From the NCBI GenBank assembly GCA_002081555.1, contig KV921028.1:1494-65493 (forward strand): DNA of 64,000 bases, read 5' to 3'. Each line of letters opens with the position of its first letter. The first letter of the stretch is position 1. Under the pieces are notes generated by a model, which saw nothing but the letters and a program-made list of their open reading frames with translations, had not been told where the DNA came from and ran no database searches. Source of the stretch: Protostelium mycophagum (Eukaryota; Evosea; Variosea; Protosteliida; Protosteliaceae). Both the position numbers and the translations under genes were made by a program. Positions 10,781 through 23,500 of this stretch are shown in pieces.

Positions 10781-11397
10781 CTATTATTCATAGGCCAGGA
10801 ACATTACAGTATTCATAAAGGTCTGAAGCTAGAAGAGGACAAAGGCATAGATATATTTGCTCTATTTCTTTTGCTTTTGTCAGGAGATCAAGTCTTATAG
10901 TAGAGGTAGAAGTGTAGATAGAAGTAAGGGGATAGGTCTCAGATTCTTTTATAGAAAAATCATCTATTGTTCTCTTCTGATGCTGTTTGCCTGGCATCTT
11001 TTTTATAGCCTACACATCTGAGAAATCTGATAAGATAGCACTATCCTCTATAATCTCTAAATCATGCCTTGTCACTCCTGTTAAGATTCCTGTCACTGTT
11101 CCAGAAATAGGTTACAATAAGACTAGACTTTCAGAGCAGACTACAAGCCTCACAAGGCTGCCTTTAATGTGATTGCTGCCCTTGTCAACTTAGAGCTTTA
11201 GAATACCCAACAAGAATAAAAATAAACACTTTTATTTTATTTATATTCTTGGATTGTATTTTGGCTCAACTCTAATTCAATCATATTACCTTTAACAATG
11301 GCTGGCGTTTTTTTTGTGAAAAGTGATCACTGCGGGTAAAAAACCGTTGGCAAATTTCTCCACACACGTGTTGTAGAAAACAAAATAAAAAAATATT
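10781..11397. other. AT-rich stretch without a convincing gene
   Basis: A minus-strand frame at 10788-10997 (start MPGKQHQKRTIDDFS) and a plus-strand frame at 10987-11172 overlap head to head at their ATGs. Neither shows a domain. Codon choice looks AT-richer than in flanking genes, as in the adjacent degraded repeat array, so both may belong to one foreign patch. Confidence 0.35.
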
Positions 11398-12304
11398 ATG
11401 AGAGTTCTTGATTCAAGAATGAAGATCATTGGATTGACTGGAGGGGTATATATCCTCTTTTTGCTCACCTGAACTTTTCAGATTGCTGCTGGAAAATCAA
11501 CTGTGTCTAAAACTTTTGTTGAAAATGGGGTTGCAGTAATTGATTTAGATCTCGTCGCAAGGCAAGTAGTAGAACCTAACAAGCCAGCTTATAAGTGAGT
11601 CGTGAATCCTCTCTCGTTTTATAATTTTGTAAAGGAAGATCGTACAATTCTTTGGGAAAGACATCCTCTTACCAGATGGAACAATAGACAGAATCCTTTT
11701 AGGGCAGAGGGTATAAGCTTCAATTTGCTTTTCTCTGATAGCAGAAGGTCTTCAAAGATGACAAGTTAAGGCGGCGACTTAATCAGATCACACATTGGTA
11801 CATTTTACTGGCAGTTATCCGACAATTATTAGTATATTACTTCAAAGGAGAGCAAGTGGTCATTCTTGGTGGGTCTCGACCCCTATTAATTTGTTAACAG
11901 TTTTAGACGTTCCTCTTTTGTTTGAAACAAGGTTCTCTCGTTTGACTTCAAGAAATATTGTCGTTTGGGTAGACGGAACAACACAATTAGAGAGGTATGT
12001 CGAATGGTTCGGGAGATCTTTCTAAATACAATCCACCAGACTGCGACGGCGTGACCCTCATCTTAGTCTAGAGGACGCCAACGACCGGATATCCTCACAA
12101 TTAAGCTTAGATGAAAAACGAAAGATGGCCGATTTTGTCATCGACAACACGGGGGACGTAGAGACAACGCACCAACAGGCCATGAGAATACAGAAGGAAA
12201 TAAGACCTTCCCTCATACATCAACTCGTGTACAATTTAGCTTTGCCGACCTTCGGTGGTATTTGGCTCTTCTGGGCTGTGAAGAAAATATATTCCCTCTG
12301 GTAG
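11398..12304 (+). CDS. Dephospho-CoA kinase (last step of CoA synthesis)
   Basis: Exons 11398-11445, 11482-11594, 11635-11710, 11748-11868, 11901-11994 and 12040-12304 sum to 717 nt, in frame (238 residues). The P-loop reads GLTGGIAAGKST and is split by the first intron. Family motifs follow: VIDLDLVARQVVEP, FGKDILLPDGTIDR, DVPLLFET, VVWVDGTTQLERL, and the lid RRRDPHLSLEDANDRISSQ, then KRKMADFVIDNTG. The enzyme phosphorylates the 3'-OH of dephospho-CoA with ATP. A second ATG at 11419 is an equally possible start. The C-terminus ends in a hydrophobic segment (LALPTFGGIWLFWAVKKIY) that might associate with a membrane, as eukaryotic relatives often carry such a tail. Confidence 0.9.
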
Positions 12305-12403
12305 TTTTTTATGGTTGGGATGGAAATGACTATAATATTCCTTCTTCTATGATATTTATTCACTTCTTATTTCCATCCATGAAGCTTAGAGCCTCGCCGA
12401 GAT

Positions 12404-14091
12404 TCATTTCTTGTTGGTAAGAGCATCCACACCAGGGAGTGTCTTTCCCTCCAGCAACTCAAGGGAAGCACCTCCTCCAGTGCTGCAGTGAGATACCTAT
12501 ATTCTTTTAGTCTTACTCAAAAAATAGAACGGTAAACCTTCTCTTCAGCCCCAAACTTGGCAGCGGCAGTTGCGGTGTCTCCACCACCGATAATGCTGAT
12601 GGCACCGTTATTTGTAGCCTCCACCAGTGCATTCATCAATGCCACAGTTCCCTTTGAAAATGCCTCAAACTCAAATACTCCAACAGGCCTGATATATCAG
12701 GTACATTATATATTATAGCCTTACCCATTCCACAAGACAGTCTTTGCTCTCTTAATAGCATCAGTGAATTCTTGGATCGATTTGGGACCGATATCCAAAC
12801 CCATAGTTCCATCAGGTATTCCTTCCTCGTCTGTAGCATGTCCAACCTTATCAAATTGTCAGAATTATTCGATATAAGAAGATGTCACCTTGGCATTAGC
12901 GTCGAATTTGTCTCCTGTAACGTGGTCTGTTGGGAAGTGGAGCTTGACGTTGTTCTGCTTTGCCTTCTCCACGAGCTTCTGGACAATCTTGGCTCCATCT
13001 TCATCGAAACGAGAGTTTCCAATCTTGTATTGATTTAATAAATAGATATAATGATAGAGATATAGCCGCACCTTCACATTGTATACGACCTTCTTAAAAG
13101 TATACGCCATAGCACCACCGATGATCATCTCATCCACCTTATCAAGCATGTTCTCAATGAGTTTAATTTTGTCTGTAACCTGTACATATCAAATTATACT
13201 CCTGTTTGGAGCATCGGGTTGAGTCCTTCAACCCACCTTTGAACCTCCCAGAATGGCTAAGAAGGGCTTCTTGGGGTCTTCCAAGGCCTTGGCAAAATAC
13301 TCCAGCTCCTTCTTCATCAAGAATCCAGAGGCCTTTTCAAGGTTGACTCCAACCATGGAGCTGTGAGCTCTGTGGGCTGTTCCAAAAGCATCATTGACAA
13401 AGACATCACCGAGCTTCGTGAGGGATTCACGGAATTTCTTCACATCCTCCTCCTTGGATTTGACCTTCTTTCCGTCGATGATCGCTTGTCCCTCTTCTTC
13501 ACCGTGGAATCTCAGATTTTCGAGTAAGATGAGACTTCCTAAACTTTATCATCGCGAGGATCGTCGATTATTGGTGGAATAATTTTCTGCATAAAGTACA
13601 AATTCTGATCATCAAAATGAAGAATCATCTACCTGGAGCAGGGTCAGCACAAGCAGACTCAACTTCAGAGCCAACACAGTCTTTGAGATAAGTTACATCT
13701 CTGTTGCGGTGAGACAAACCAGATCGTGTACGCGTCAAACCTGTTGAGAAGTTTCTTGAGGGCTTCAGCCACTGGAGCCATCGTTGCTTTCTCATTTCTC
13801 TGACCATCAGGTCTTCCAAGATGGCTCATCAGAACCACACTCTTGGCCCCTGTTTGATTCAGCGCGTAATTCCAAAAAGACGCGGATCACCCTTTTCCAC
13901 AGCATATTTGATGGTGGGGAGAGCAGCAACAATTCTTTGATCATTCGTAATCTTGCCACTGTCGTCTTGAGGTACGTTGAAATCCACTCTAATTGGATTA
14001 GTGATAAGAGTTCATTTAGAATATACCTGATTAGGACACGTTTGTCCTTGAGATCTAACTGATCAATCGATAATTTGTTGGAGAGTGCCAT
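12404..14091 (-). CDS. PGK: Phosphoglycerate kinase, glycolysis
   Basis: Ten exons (14027-14091, 13891-13988, 13741-13849, 13633-13700, 13237-13538, 13072-13179, 12889-13023, 12725-12846, 12538-12688, 12404-12496) sum to 1251 nt and give 416 residues, the standard PGK length. Signatures are RVDFNVP near the start, [14 protein letters not shown] with [45 protein letters not shown], and the ATP-site region GGGDTA. It ends GVDALTNKK. It converts 1,3-bisphosphoglycerate and ADP to 3-phosphoglycerate and ATP. No organelle targeting peptide is seen (start [12 protein letters not shown]), so it is predicted cytosolic. It is convergent with the dephospho-CoA kinase gene and divergent from the kinesin gene, with only 107 bp between the two start codons. 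Confidence 0.95.
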
Positions 14092-14198
14092 GTTGCTTTC
14101 TTGTGATTAAATGACGTGTGGTTTTTCCAAGAGCGTTGTAGACTGGAAAGCTTTTTGGCGCGTTGACCGTTTCTTTCAGCTTCCCAAAATTGGAAGAG

Positions 14199-17100
14199 AT
14201 GGTAAGAGAAGAGGCTAAAAGTAACGCTAAACTCTTCAGTTTAAAAAGCCGACGAAGCAATATCAGCCTACGGCGACATCAGAGGGTGATGAACCACGCA
14301 CGACGACCGTAAAACGACCTGCTTATGAGAAGAAGATGTCAGAGGACTTGGGTTTGAGTGAGTATTCTCTTCTCTAAGGTCGTTGATGAGATTTAGGTCC
14401 GGATGATGACTGGGAAGAGGCAGACGCTGACGTATCATTTTTATCGTCTGATGATGAGAGTGGCCCGCCTATTTTTGGAAATCCTCTTCTTGTGGCAAAA
14501 TCAAAAGTGGCGATGGGATTTAAGAGTGATAGTGAACTTGAGAAAGAGGTAAGCTACAGAGGAACGACTTTATTTAAAGTATTTCTAGCTTGAGAGAATC
14601 AGAAAACAATTAGAACAGGCCAAAAAAGAAGTCAATGATCACATCAGAGGGAAGAATGTAAGAATAACTCTATGAGACATTAATCTAGAAAAAGATGATG
14701 TTTGTTTGCTGATGTAAATGAAGAAATATATGTTGACGAATTAAGGAAGCCATAAATAAATTGGAGATGCTTGAGACATCTTCACGGAGTCAGCTCACTA
14801 TTTTCAAGAGTAAAATGGAGAAGCAACTTCAATCAAAGAATGAAGAGATTGGGGTGAGTGAAATTACCAATATCCACCAAAATACTGTATAAACAACCAC
14901 ATGATAATATGATCCAGGACCTCTTATCCATGAACGAAGAGAATGAGAGTTTCATCATCCAATTGAAGGATGCATTGAAAAAAGTGCAGAACGGCGAAAA
15001 GGTGCAGTGTGAATTTCGATTGTGAATCTGATTAGTGATCCGCATATTTCGGTTATTTGGTTTACTTTGTGTTATCAGATTGTAATCAATCCACCCCATG
15101 CACAAATTAAGCTGAGTAACAGATTGACGAGAGTTTTGAGCCATCCACAATTTCTATCCACAAAAAATACCAAGAGATATCGGCAAACACAGACGTAGTG
15201 CACGCACAAGAACTTGAAGAAATCGAAGAGAGACATAGAAAAGAGGTCGAAAATCTGAGACAAGTAGCTTATTCACATTTTCGCTTCGACATCGATTTGC
15301 ATTAAACTTCAAATCAGACACAGAAGCGCACTGAAGGACAAGTGCAAGAGCTGAGAGAATTGCTGGAGAGACAAGAGGGTCGCAACAATCATACGACTTC
15401 ATCAATAGATTCAGGGACAATTGCTGCAGTTGAGGCAAAATGTCAATCTCAACTCGAAGAGGCGCGGAAACTGCAACGAGAATTGCAAACAGAGCTACAG
15501 ACTCAACGCGAGGAAGTCAAACGTTTACAACAGTCTCAAAATGGTTACATCAAACAAATCGAAGAGTGAGAAGCAAGAGCTATTTATGTACATTTTTGAT
15601 ATTCATCAGGTTGAAGGCACTCAGTCATTCTGCAAGCATCATGGCCTCTGACGAGCAGAGAGGACAATATGATGCACAGTTAGAGGCGGTTGAGACAGAA
15701 TTCCAAAAAGAAAAAAGAGCACTGAATAAGGAACTCGCTTTGCTCCGAGAACAACTCGTTACCAGCGTATCCGGTGAGTTGATCATTTTGTATGGGTGAT
15801 GCAATTCTAATAATGTGCATTCCAATTTCAATGTTTGATGACGAAATTAGGTGCACATAGTGATCAGATTAAGATGGAATTGCAACAGAACAGAAAAATC
15901 GAAGAATTAGAACAAGAGGTGCATTACTCTTGTAAAATTGAGCATAAATTGATTGATCGTTGTAGATAGAGATAATGAGAGATCAACTAAACAGCGCCCA
16001 ATTAGAGAATCAGAACCTCACACTCGATTTGACTCAATCGAAGCAGAAAACCGCTCACGTAAATATCAACTTGGCAGAAAAACGAAAAATGACGAAGATT
16101 GCAGGTTGCAGATGACTCTTCAAAACAAGTTCAAGAGATCATTCAAATGAGAGACAAACTAAACCAAGCCGAGAAAGAAAAAACGGCTCTCATCAAGCAG
16201 AAAGAAGTTATTGAAGAAGAAAAGACCAAATTGGAGATCACTTTACAAACGGAAAAAGCAACTATGGAACAATTGATGAACAGTGAGCCATTTTCATGTT
16301 TTATAATGGGCTTATTTTGTTGATATGTCATCTTCTGGTCAAGAAAGGGTTGTTCAATTACAACAAGAGATAAATAATCTATCTGTCAAAGCCCTGAGCG
16401 CCCAGCACGATGTGGAAAAAAAGAATGTCAGATTGAACGAAATCGAGGAGCAATTGTCACAAGCGCACGGAGACATCGAGGGTCTACAGACACAAAGATT
16501 AGAACAAGAAGAGCGGTACTCGAAATTAACACTTCAAAAAGAACAGATGGAGCTCGAGAAGAAGTCATTGGAACAAGTACTGGAGATAAATTTGGTTAAC
16601 TTCTAAAGATATGCAGCAATTAGAAGCAGAGAAGAGACAGGTGATACAGATTAAGATAGAGGGAGCGAACAAAATACAGGAAGTTGAGGATAGAATGAAT
16701 GATCAATCCCAAAAGTGAGAGTTTGAACTATATCATACAAATTTAATGAATTAGGTCTTTTGACGCTCAAAACTCATTGAAAACAATGTTGGCTTCGGAA
16801 CAGCAAAAACATTCTTTACAAATTAATCAGCTTGAGGAAGAGAAAGTCGAGTTAATTAAGGAACACAATCAAATGATTTCTGTTTTGACAAAAAAACATA
16901 AGGATGAGGTTGTTGCGCAGACAAAAAGCCACCAAGAGCAAGTGGCGGAACTAGAAAGAAAGCATAACGACCAAGTGATAGAGCTGAACGAAACTCACGA
17001 GAGCGCTTCACGGATTAACACAGAGCTAGTGGAATTATACAAACAGTCTGTGAGCGTGATGCAGTCCGAACTCAAGGTGAAGAAACCAGAAATAGGCTTA

Positions 17101-18909
17101 CTGAATATTTCAAGGCTGCAAAGATTCAGTTTCAGGACATTAGCTCTCAACTGGCTCACCAAAAATCATCAATTAATCCAATGTTGTCTTCATTGTCACA
17201 ACAGATTTCCAAAGCTTTAGAAAAACAGAGTAAGGTTTTAAGGCAAAACAAAGAATCCTTTGCTTCACCTAAAATACGTATATATCTGAAAGTTGCAAAA
17301 TAGATCGAAAGCTAAAAAATGATAGCGAAAGACACAGCAATTATGATGAAAAGATACAAAAAGGAGGTGGCTAAGAACAGAAAACTCTATAATGAGATAC
17401 AAGAACTGAAAGGGAATATCAGAGTCTACTGTAGAGTCAGGCCGCTCTCTTCTACCGAATCAGCAAATGGCGATACCGTGGCTTTGAAATACCCAGAAGA
17501 CGACCAGATCTTGCTTACCCACAATGGACAGAAGAAGAGTTTTGAATTTGAACGCGTCTTCAACCCCACAAACACACAAGGTGACCCTCTCGAATTTGGG
17601 CAGTGTTTCGAAAGAGTATTTTTTATGACACATACAATCAGCAATCATGTCTAAAGATGACAGAGGATGTTTTCAGAGACACACAACCACTGGTCACATC
17701 AGTCTTGGACGGATACAATGTTTGTATTTTCGCTTATGGACAAACTGGTTCTGGAAAGACCTTCACCATGGTAAAAGTTCACTTTTCTCTTGTCATTATC
17801 TAAATTTTTTTACAGGAAGGGCCCAAAGACAATCCAGGAGTTAATTCCAGAGCGCTCTCTGAGCTTTTTAGGCTGGTGGAAGAGAGAGGAGAGGACTATC
17901 GTATCGATGCTACGGTCAGCATTTTAGAGTTGTACAACGAGAATATCCATGATTTACTCATTCCACCCGCTAAAGCCAAACTGAAAAAATTGGACATCAA
18001 ACAAGGACCTGACGGCATGTACGTGCCTGATCTCACCAACGTCACAGTGCATACACCAGAAGAAGTACGAAGACTGTGATAATCTCTATGTTCTCGAGAA
18101 CTGAAAGATTGCAGGTTATGAAGGTGATTGCTCTGGGAGGCAAAAACAGAGCGACGAGCTCCACCGACATGAATGAACATTCTTCAAGATCTCACCTGTA
18201 AGTTAACTCTCTCGGCTATCTTACCTCCTGACACCTTCAGTGTTTTGATGATATCGGTGAGATGTCAAAATATTTTAACTGGGGAGAAAGCCATTGGAAA
18301 GATGACTCTGGTGGATCTCGCTGGTTCCGAAAGGCTCGATAAATCGGGAGCAGCCGCAACTGAAGAGAGGTTGAAAGAAGCGCAAGCGATCAACAAATCT
18401 CTCTCAGCGCTGGGAAATGTTATTGCCGCGCTTCAAACAAAGGAGAAACATATTCCCTATCGAGATTGCAAGTTGACTTACTTGCTTCAAGATTCCCTTG
18501 GTGAGTTTTGGCAGCAAAGATTTTTGGATTGTTGCGTATCTCACTGACATAAACTCAGGAGGAAATTCAAAGACATTGATGTTTGTAAATGTTGGTCCAG
18601 CAGCATCCAACACTGGTGAGACAACGTGCTCGCTCAATTTCGCCCAAAGAGTCCGAAATGTGGAGCTTGGCAAGGCTTCCGCAACTAAAACAACATCGGT
18701 TGATGCCGTGACAAAAGCTTACGTCAAAAAGTTGGAGGTAAGAATGGATAAAGTATCTCCTCTGACACCTTCAGGACACCATCACTGCAGGAGGCCTTTC
18801 TCTCCCAGGATCACCAAGAGTTCCAACAGGAACAAGTTCTGGTGCATCTTCCCCCGCAGCTCCCTCAACTCCCAAAGCAACAAAAACCCCAGCCAAGAAG
18901 GCTGTGTAG
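14199..18909 (+). CDS. Kinesin-14 type motor (C-terminal motor, long coiled coil)
   Basis: The start codon ATG (14199-14201) appears to form an exon by itself, followed by a GTAAGAG donor; the next exon starts at 14240 with [11 protein letters not shown]. After an acidic, probably disordered N-terminus, the exons from about 14589 to 17390 encode a long coiled coil (for example [20 protein letters not shown]). The motor domain is C-terminal: neck and start [16 protein letters not shown]-loop [13 protein letters not shown], switch I NEHSSRSH, switch [12 protein letters not shown], then [25 protein letters not shown]. This order is that of minus-end-directed kinesin-14 (Ncd, Kar3, KIFC). The tail is Ser/Pro/Ala-rich and ends at the TAG 18907-18909. 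The spindle and cargo role is inferred from the family. About 20 short introns interrupt the gene; not all boundaries were fixed. Confidence 0.92.
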
Positions 18910-19141
18910 TCAATCACAATCAGCCTAAAGAATAAACTAAACTGCGAAATGATATCAGATCAGGTTTATTTATGCTCTTGAGTTGAGATGTCCACAGAGT
19001 GTAAATTACATATTTCATTTTATTAGTTAAGAACTGATCTTGGAGACTTAAAAAGATTCAAGTCGTCCATACTACCAGAAGAGCGAGGTATTTTATCTTT
19101 GATAGAGTGCTTGGCAGCCCAAGAGGATGTTGTAAACTGAT

Positions 19142-20177
19142 CTAGTTAGTTTTGTCGTCTTCAAAATAAAGAGTCACCTCTAATTTTTGTTCGCCCTCTT
19201 TGTCCAAAGGTTTCAGTTCAAGGAAATGTTCCATGGTGGTAGAGTGTTGTGCTTTCAAGTTGAAATATATGGTGGCGTACTGGGAGGCAGACAGAGACAC
19301 GTCGAACGTCAAAAGTCCAAGACATTTTTTTTCAAGCTGACCTTTGAAGATGTGAGTCTTTGAATCCGGCACTGTTATTCAATAAAGAGGAGACACTCAC
19401 CCAAATCATGTGGGGTGGTAAGGGGGAATAGATCCAGGAAATCGACATTCCAAACGGCTTGATCTTCCCAGACTTTTGAGGCTAGAATGAGACAGGACAA
19501 TGTCGTTCTCTTCCAGTTAAAAGCGTTCATTTTAAAATCTGTATTGTTCTGTATTCTGTCTAAGTAAGCCTGCAGTGGTATTAGACGATTAATCCGGCCG
19601 ATCAAGAGTTACCAAAGCCATGATGAGAGACTCATGAGCCAGTTGGCCTATTTTAAAAATATTTTTCACGTGCTTCTCTATTGTCTCTTGATTTGGAACT
19701 TTTCCAGTATAGGTGGCATTCTAGAGCGTTTCAGAGACTTGAGCCCATCAGTTGTCAATGCAATGCACTCACCGATAGAGGATGAATCGTCTCATCGAAT
19801 ATAGCATACTTCTCCCGCCAAGAATCTGAAAACTGTAGTGGGCTATTCTCATCTAAAATCTGATGAAACTGTTCGGAGATACTGCAGCCTTCAGAAATGC
19901 TTCATTTTTTCTGTTAGACCCACACTCGAATTAGTTCGTTATTCTTTGGTTTGGAGATTGTAGAGTCTAGAAAAAGAGTAGAAGTAGAGTTGAATTTCGC
20001 AGGGCGGAGATGCGCTGCAAGAGGACCCTTTCTGCCTGAAGGGTTTGGTGCATCTTTTGGCCTTGACAAGGGTTCACTGGCTGATTTACTGTCTGCTGCT
20101 TTCTGCTCTGAGGTCATGCTTCTCCCAATATCTTGCCTGTGAAGATGAAGATCGGGTGGTTTTTGAGATTTCCGCAT
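19142..20177 (-). CDS. Cyclin Y-like cyclin
   Basis: Spliced minus-strand exons give STSTLFLDSTISKP, then AIFDETIHPLS, then the cyclin box with MNAFNWKRTTLSCLILASKV, WEDQAVWNVDFLDLFP and LEKKCLGLLTFDVSLSASQYA. These blocks match cyclin Y (CCNY), which in animals binds CDK14/16 family kinases at membranes. The join across the 43-nt intron 19570-19612 gives ESLIMAL-AYLDRIQ and restores the alignment; without it there would be an apparent frame break. One intron (19372-19400) would be only 29 nt, so that boundary is less sure. The ATG at 20177 is chosen; an in-frame upstream ATG at 20315 is possible. The stop is at 19142-19144. It is divergent from the TOR gene. Confidence 0.85.
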
Positions 20178-20345
20178 TGTAGATAGGTACCAAGATATTT
20201 TCTGCCAGGGAAAACTCGCTTTTCTTATTTCTGTCAGCTTCCAAATTCTTGACAAATAAATATGATCTGGCACCAACAAATTTGACAACATTGAAAAATT
20301 TCTTCTGTCCTTCATTCTTGTTCAGGTTCCAAATTCAGATTCAGA

Positions 20346-20383
20346 ATACCATCCTTCCTTCGCAGGCCGAGGAAGGATGGTAT
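20346..20383. repeat. 14-bp perfect inverted repeat (hairpin) between the cyclin and TOR genes
   Basis: ATACCATCCTTCCT at 20346-20359 is mirrored exactly by AGGAAGGATGGTAT at 20370-20383 with a 10-nt loop. It lies in the divergent region between the two genes and may be regulatory or simply a short palindrome. Confidence 0.8.
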
Positions 20384-20585
20384 CAGAGATATAAAGCATT
20401 CTTAGTAGTAGGATGGTGTCTATAAATGTAATTCATATATTACAGACAGTGATCACGATCTTTGTTGATCTCCAACTACATCAATATTCCCCAAAACTCT
20501 TCAAAAATTTAACATTTTCTTTAAATGATGTCAATCGAGTTTACAACGAGCCACGCCTCTCCCCCAGTCTATCGCGGGATGAGGA

Positions 20586-23500
20586 ATGGCCACCAGCGGC
20601 GGCATTAGCGTCGGGACGAATTTACAAGCTCTAAATGCCATATCTAGTGCAACATGGATCGAGCCGCTCAATCGCATCTTTGGTGACCTCCGGTCCAAGT
20701 GAGTTTCGTGTCGTGATTCACCATTTCATTACATAAACTGCAGATATTTTCTTACTTTCTTTTCAGAAATGAAGACGCGAGGGTGAAGGCTTTACAACAA
20801 CTTGGTTCTTATGTAACTAATTTATTTGAAAAGGATGATCCCGGTCTGAATTAACCCCTTCAGGTTACTGGAATGGTTAAAGACGAAAATCAGGAGACAT
20901 TCGGCCGTTTTTTAACAGATCTCAATACGAGAGTGTCCTTATTCATGAATGGAAATCACAAAGAAGAGAGAATAGGAGGAACATTGGCTGTAGGTCTGTC
21001 ATTTTTAGAGCCAGCGCAGAGGAGTGATGTCCTTATATATTATGTGTAAAAAAGTGTTGGGAGTGGGATTGGCAAAGAAGAATATTTATTAATAGAAATG
21101 AACAGATAAATTAATTGGAATCGACTACGACACACTAGAGAATGCGGATAAGCTTTTGAAATTTAAACATTACCTTGCTGCCACACTATTAACGGCAAAT
21201 GACACACAGACACTGTCCATAGCTGCCAGAACACTCGGTAAGCGATCATAAATTCCCCACATCCCTTACCTGAACGAGGAAATCTGGCGAGAGTTGGTGG
21301 AAATTTAGGCGAAATTTCGAACGCAATAAACGAACAATTAACGAGAGCATTAGAATGGCTTAAAGGTAAACTTGAACAATAATCCAATCTTAAATCCTGG
21401 CAGATCCTAACGGCAGCGCCCACAGAAGATATGCGTCACTGATCGTGATCAAAGAGTTGGCTCTATCCGCTCCCTCTTTATTTCATCCCCATTTGTCCAG
21501 TTTTATTAATACTATTTGGAGTTCTGCCTTTGTTAACGAGAACTTGACGATAAGAGAAGCGGCGGTAGAGGCATTAAGGGCCGTATTGGACGTTGTAGGA
21601 AATAGGGATACGACCACTCAATCAGCAAGATATCTCGAATTATACATCCCAGCTCAGGCGGGTCTTCACAAGGATTCGCCCACACACATACACGCCTCTA
21701 TATTAGTATTCGGTGAATTATTGATCAATACCGGCACATTTATTCAAGAGCCGGGTCAAGAGAGATACAAAGAGGTGATTATTTAACAAATACCTTGGTT
21801 GTGACATATGATAGATCTGTGAGGCTATTATAAGACATAGAGAGTCTCATTATAAACCGATAAAGAAGACAGTGCTATTATTAATGCCACGCATGGCAAA
21901 CTTCAATCCGCATCAATTTGGGGAATATTTAGGTAATAGATTTCTCTTTGTAAAACGATGATTGAAATATCGCAGGATTATGTATAAATCATTTGGTGAC
22001 GACTATAAAAGGAAGAGAGGAGAAGGGAAGATGTTTCTTGTCTATCGGTGAAATCGCATTGGTATAGTATTTTAATGACAACAAATGTTGAGATATACAG
22101 GCCGTGGGACCATCGATAAAGCCATATTGGGAGCCTATAATCAGTGTTATAAAGCTCGCTGTCAGGTCAAACAAAAAAGGAGAATTTTTACCTGAAGCTC
22201 TTACGTGTCTGGGACATTTAGCACTGAGTTCTGGATCAGGTACAGGAAGTTCTAAATGATTGTTGTAAATGATTAATCAGTGACATATCTAGGGTTGAGA
22301 GCACAGATTGAAGACTTGATACCGGATATGTTCAACTACGGCTTATCACGTACTTTAATATCCACTTTGGAGAATATCTCCCATGGTCATCCTGCTTCCA
22401 TGGCAACAGTACAACAGCATTTGTTAAAACACCTCTCACAAGTATTGGGGTACAAACAGTCATGTAAGATATCATTATTCTATTATAGAGGGATAACACT
22501 GGATAGCATCACCAGGATTATTTAATGGGGACAAGCAGAAGAGGACCACCCCGGCACCTTTCGATCGATCAGACAGCAAGCCTGAGATACCACTCATGGA
22601 GGAGGTCTGTTCTTGATCTATCTCATATCATTAAATAGAATATAGATCACGTTGGCATTAGAGATACTGGGGTCATTTGATTTCATCGCAAACACGAATG
22701 TTCGATCTTTCGATGAGTATATGATTGGAATGTTGAAAGACTGTGTCGCCGATTACCTCGATCATGAGCTCGTTTCTGTCAGAAAACAAGCGGCTGTCTC
22801 TTGTGCAAAATTGATGGGCATTGCTATAAGCCGAAAGGGACCACTACCTCTACTCTCTGAACTTCTAGAGAGGTTACTTATTGTCCAGACGACAGATCAA
22901 GACGAAAGCGTAAGGAGGGTCATTTTACAATCCCTCGATTCAAGATTTGATTTTCTGCTGGCGAGCCCTGAGATGCTCAAGAGTCTATTTTTAGCCCTCA
23001 ATGACGAGGTGAGATTTATTTTTAAATACTGTCACAAAGGGAAATAATCTTATATATATCTTATCTATTGAGTGTGCTGAGTCAAACAGTATTTCGAAAT
23101 CCGAGAGCTTGCCATTGCTGTGATTGGACGATTGACTACCCTCAACCCCGCACACGTTATGCCTTCTCTCCGCAAAACTTTAATACAACTACTCCTCGCC
23201 ATGCAATATTCAGGTGATGCAAGAAGAAAAGAAGAATCTGCACGGCTTCTGGCCCACCTCTTTAGCTCTTCCCATAGGCTCATCGCCTCTTACGTACGGT
23301 TGATCATGGACACTCTCATCCCGAAGCTCGATGAGAAAGAGAACCACAGAGTTAGTCATGATATCTCCATAACATAATCCTGATCCCTACCAGGTCATCA
23401 CCTGCATCTTGGCCGCCTTGGCAGAACTTTCTGTTGCCGCCGTGGGGGAGATGAGATCTAAACATGACATCATTGTACCTCGCATCTTGAATATTTTGAT

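Noticed and set aside
19570-19620. Apparent frame break in the cyclin Y-like gene near the cyclin box
   Set aside because: A 43-nt GT-AG intron (19570-19612) joins MAL to AYLDRIQ in frame and matches the family alignment, so no break is needed.
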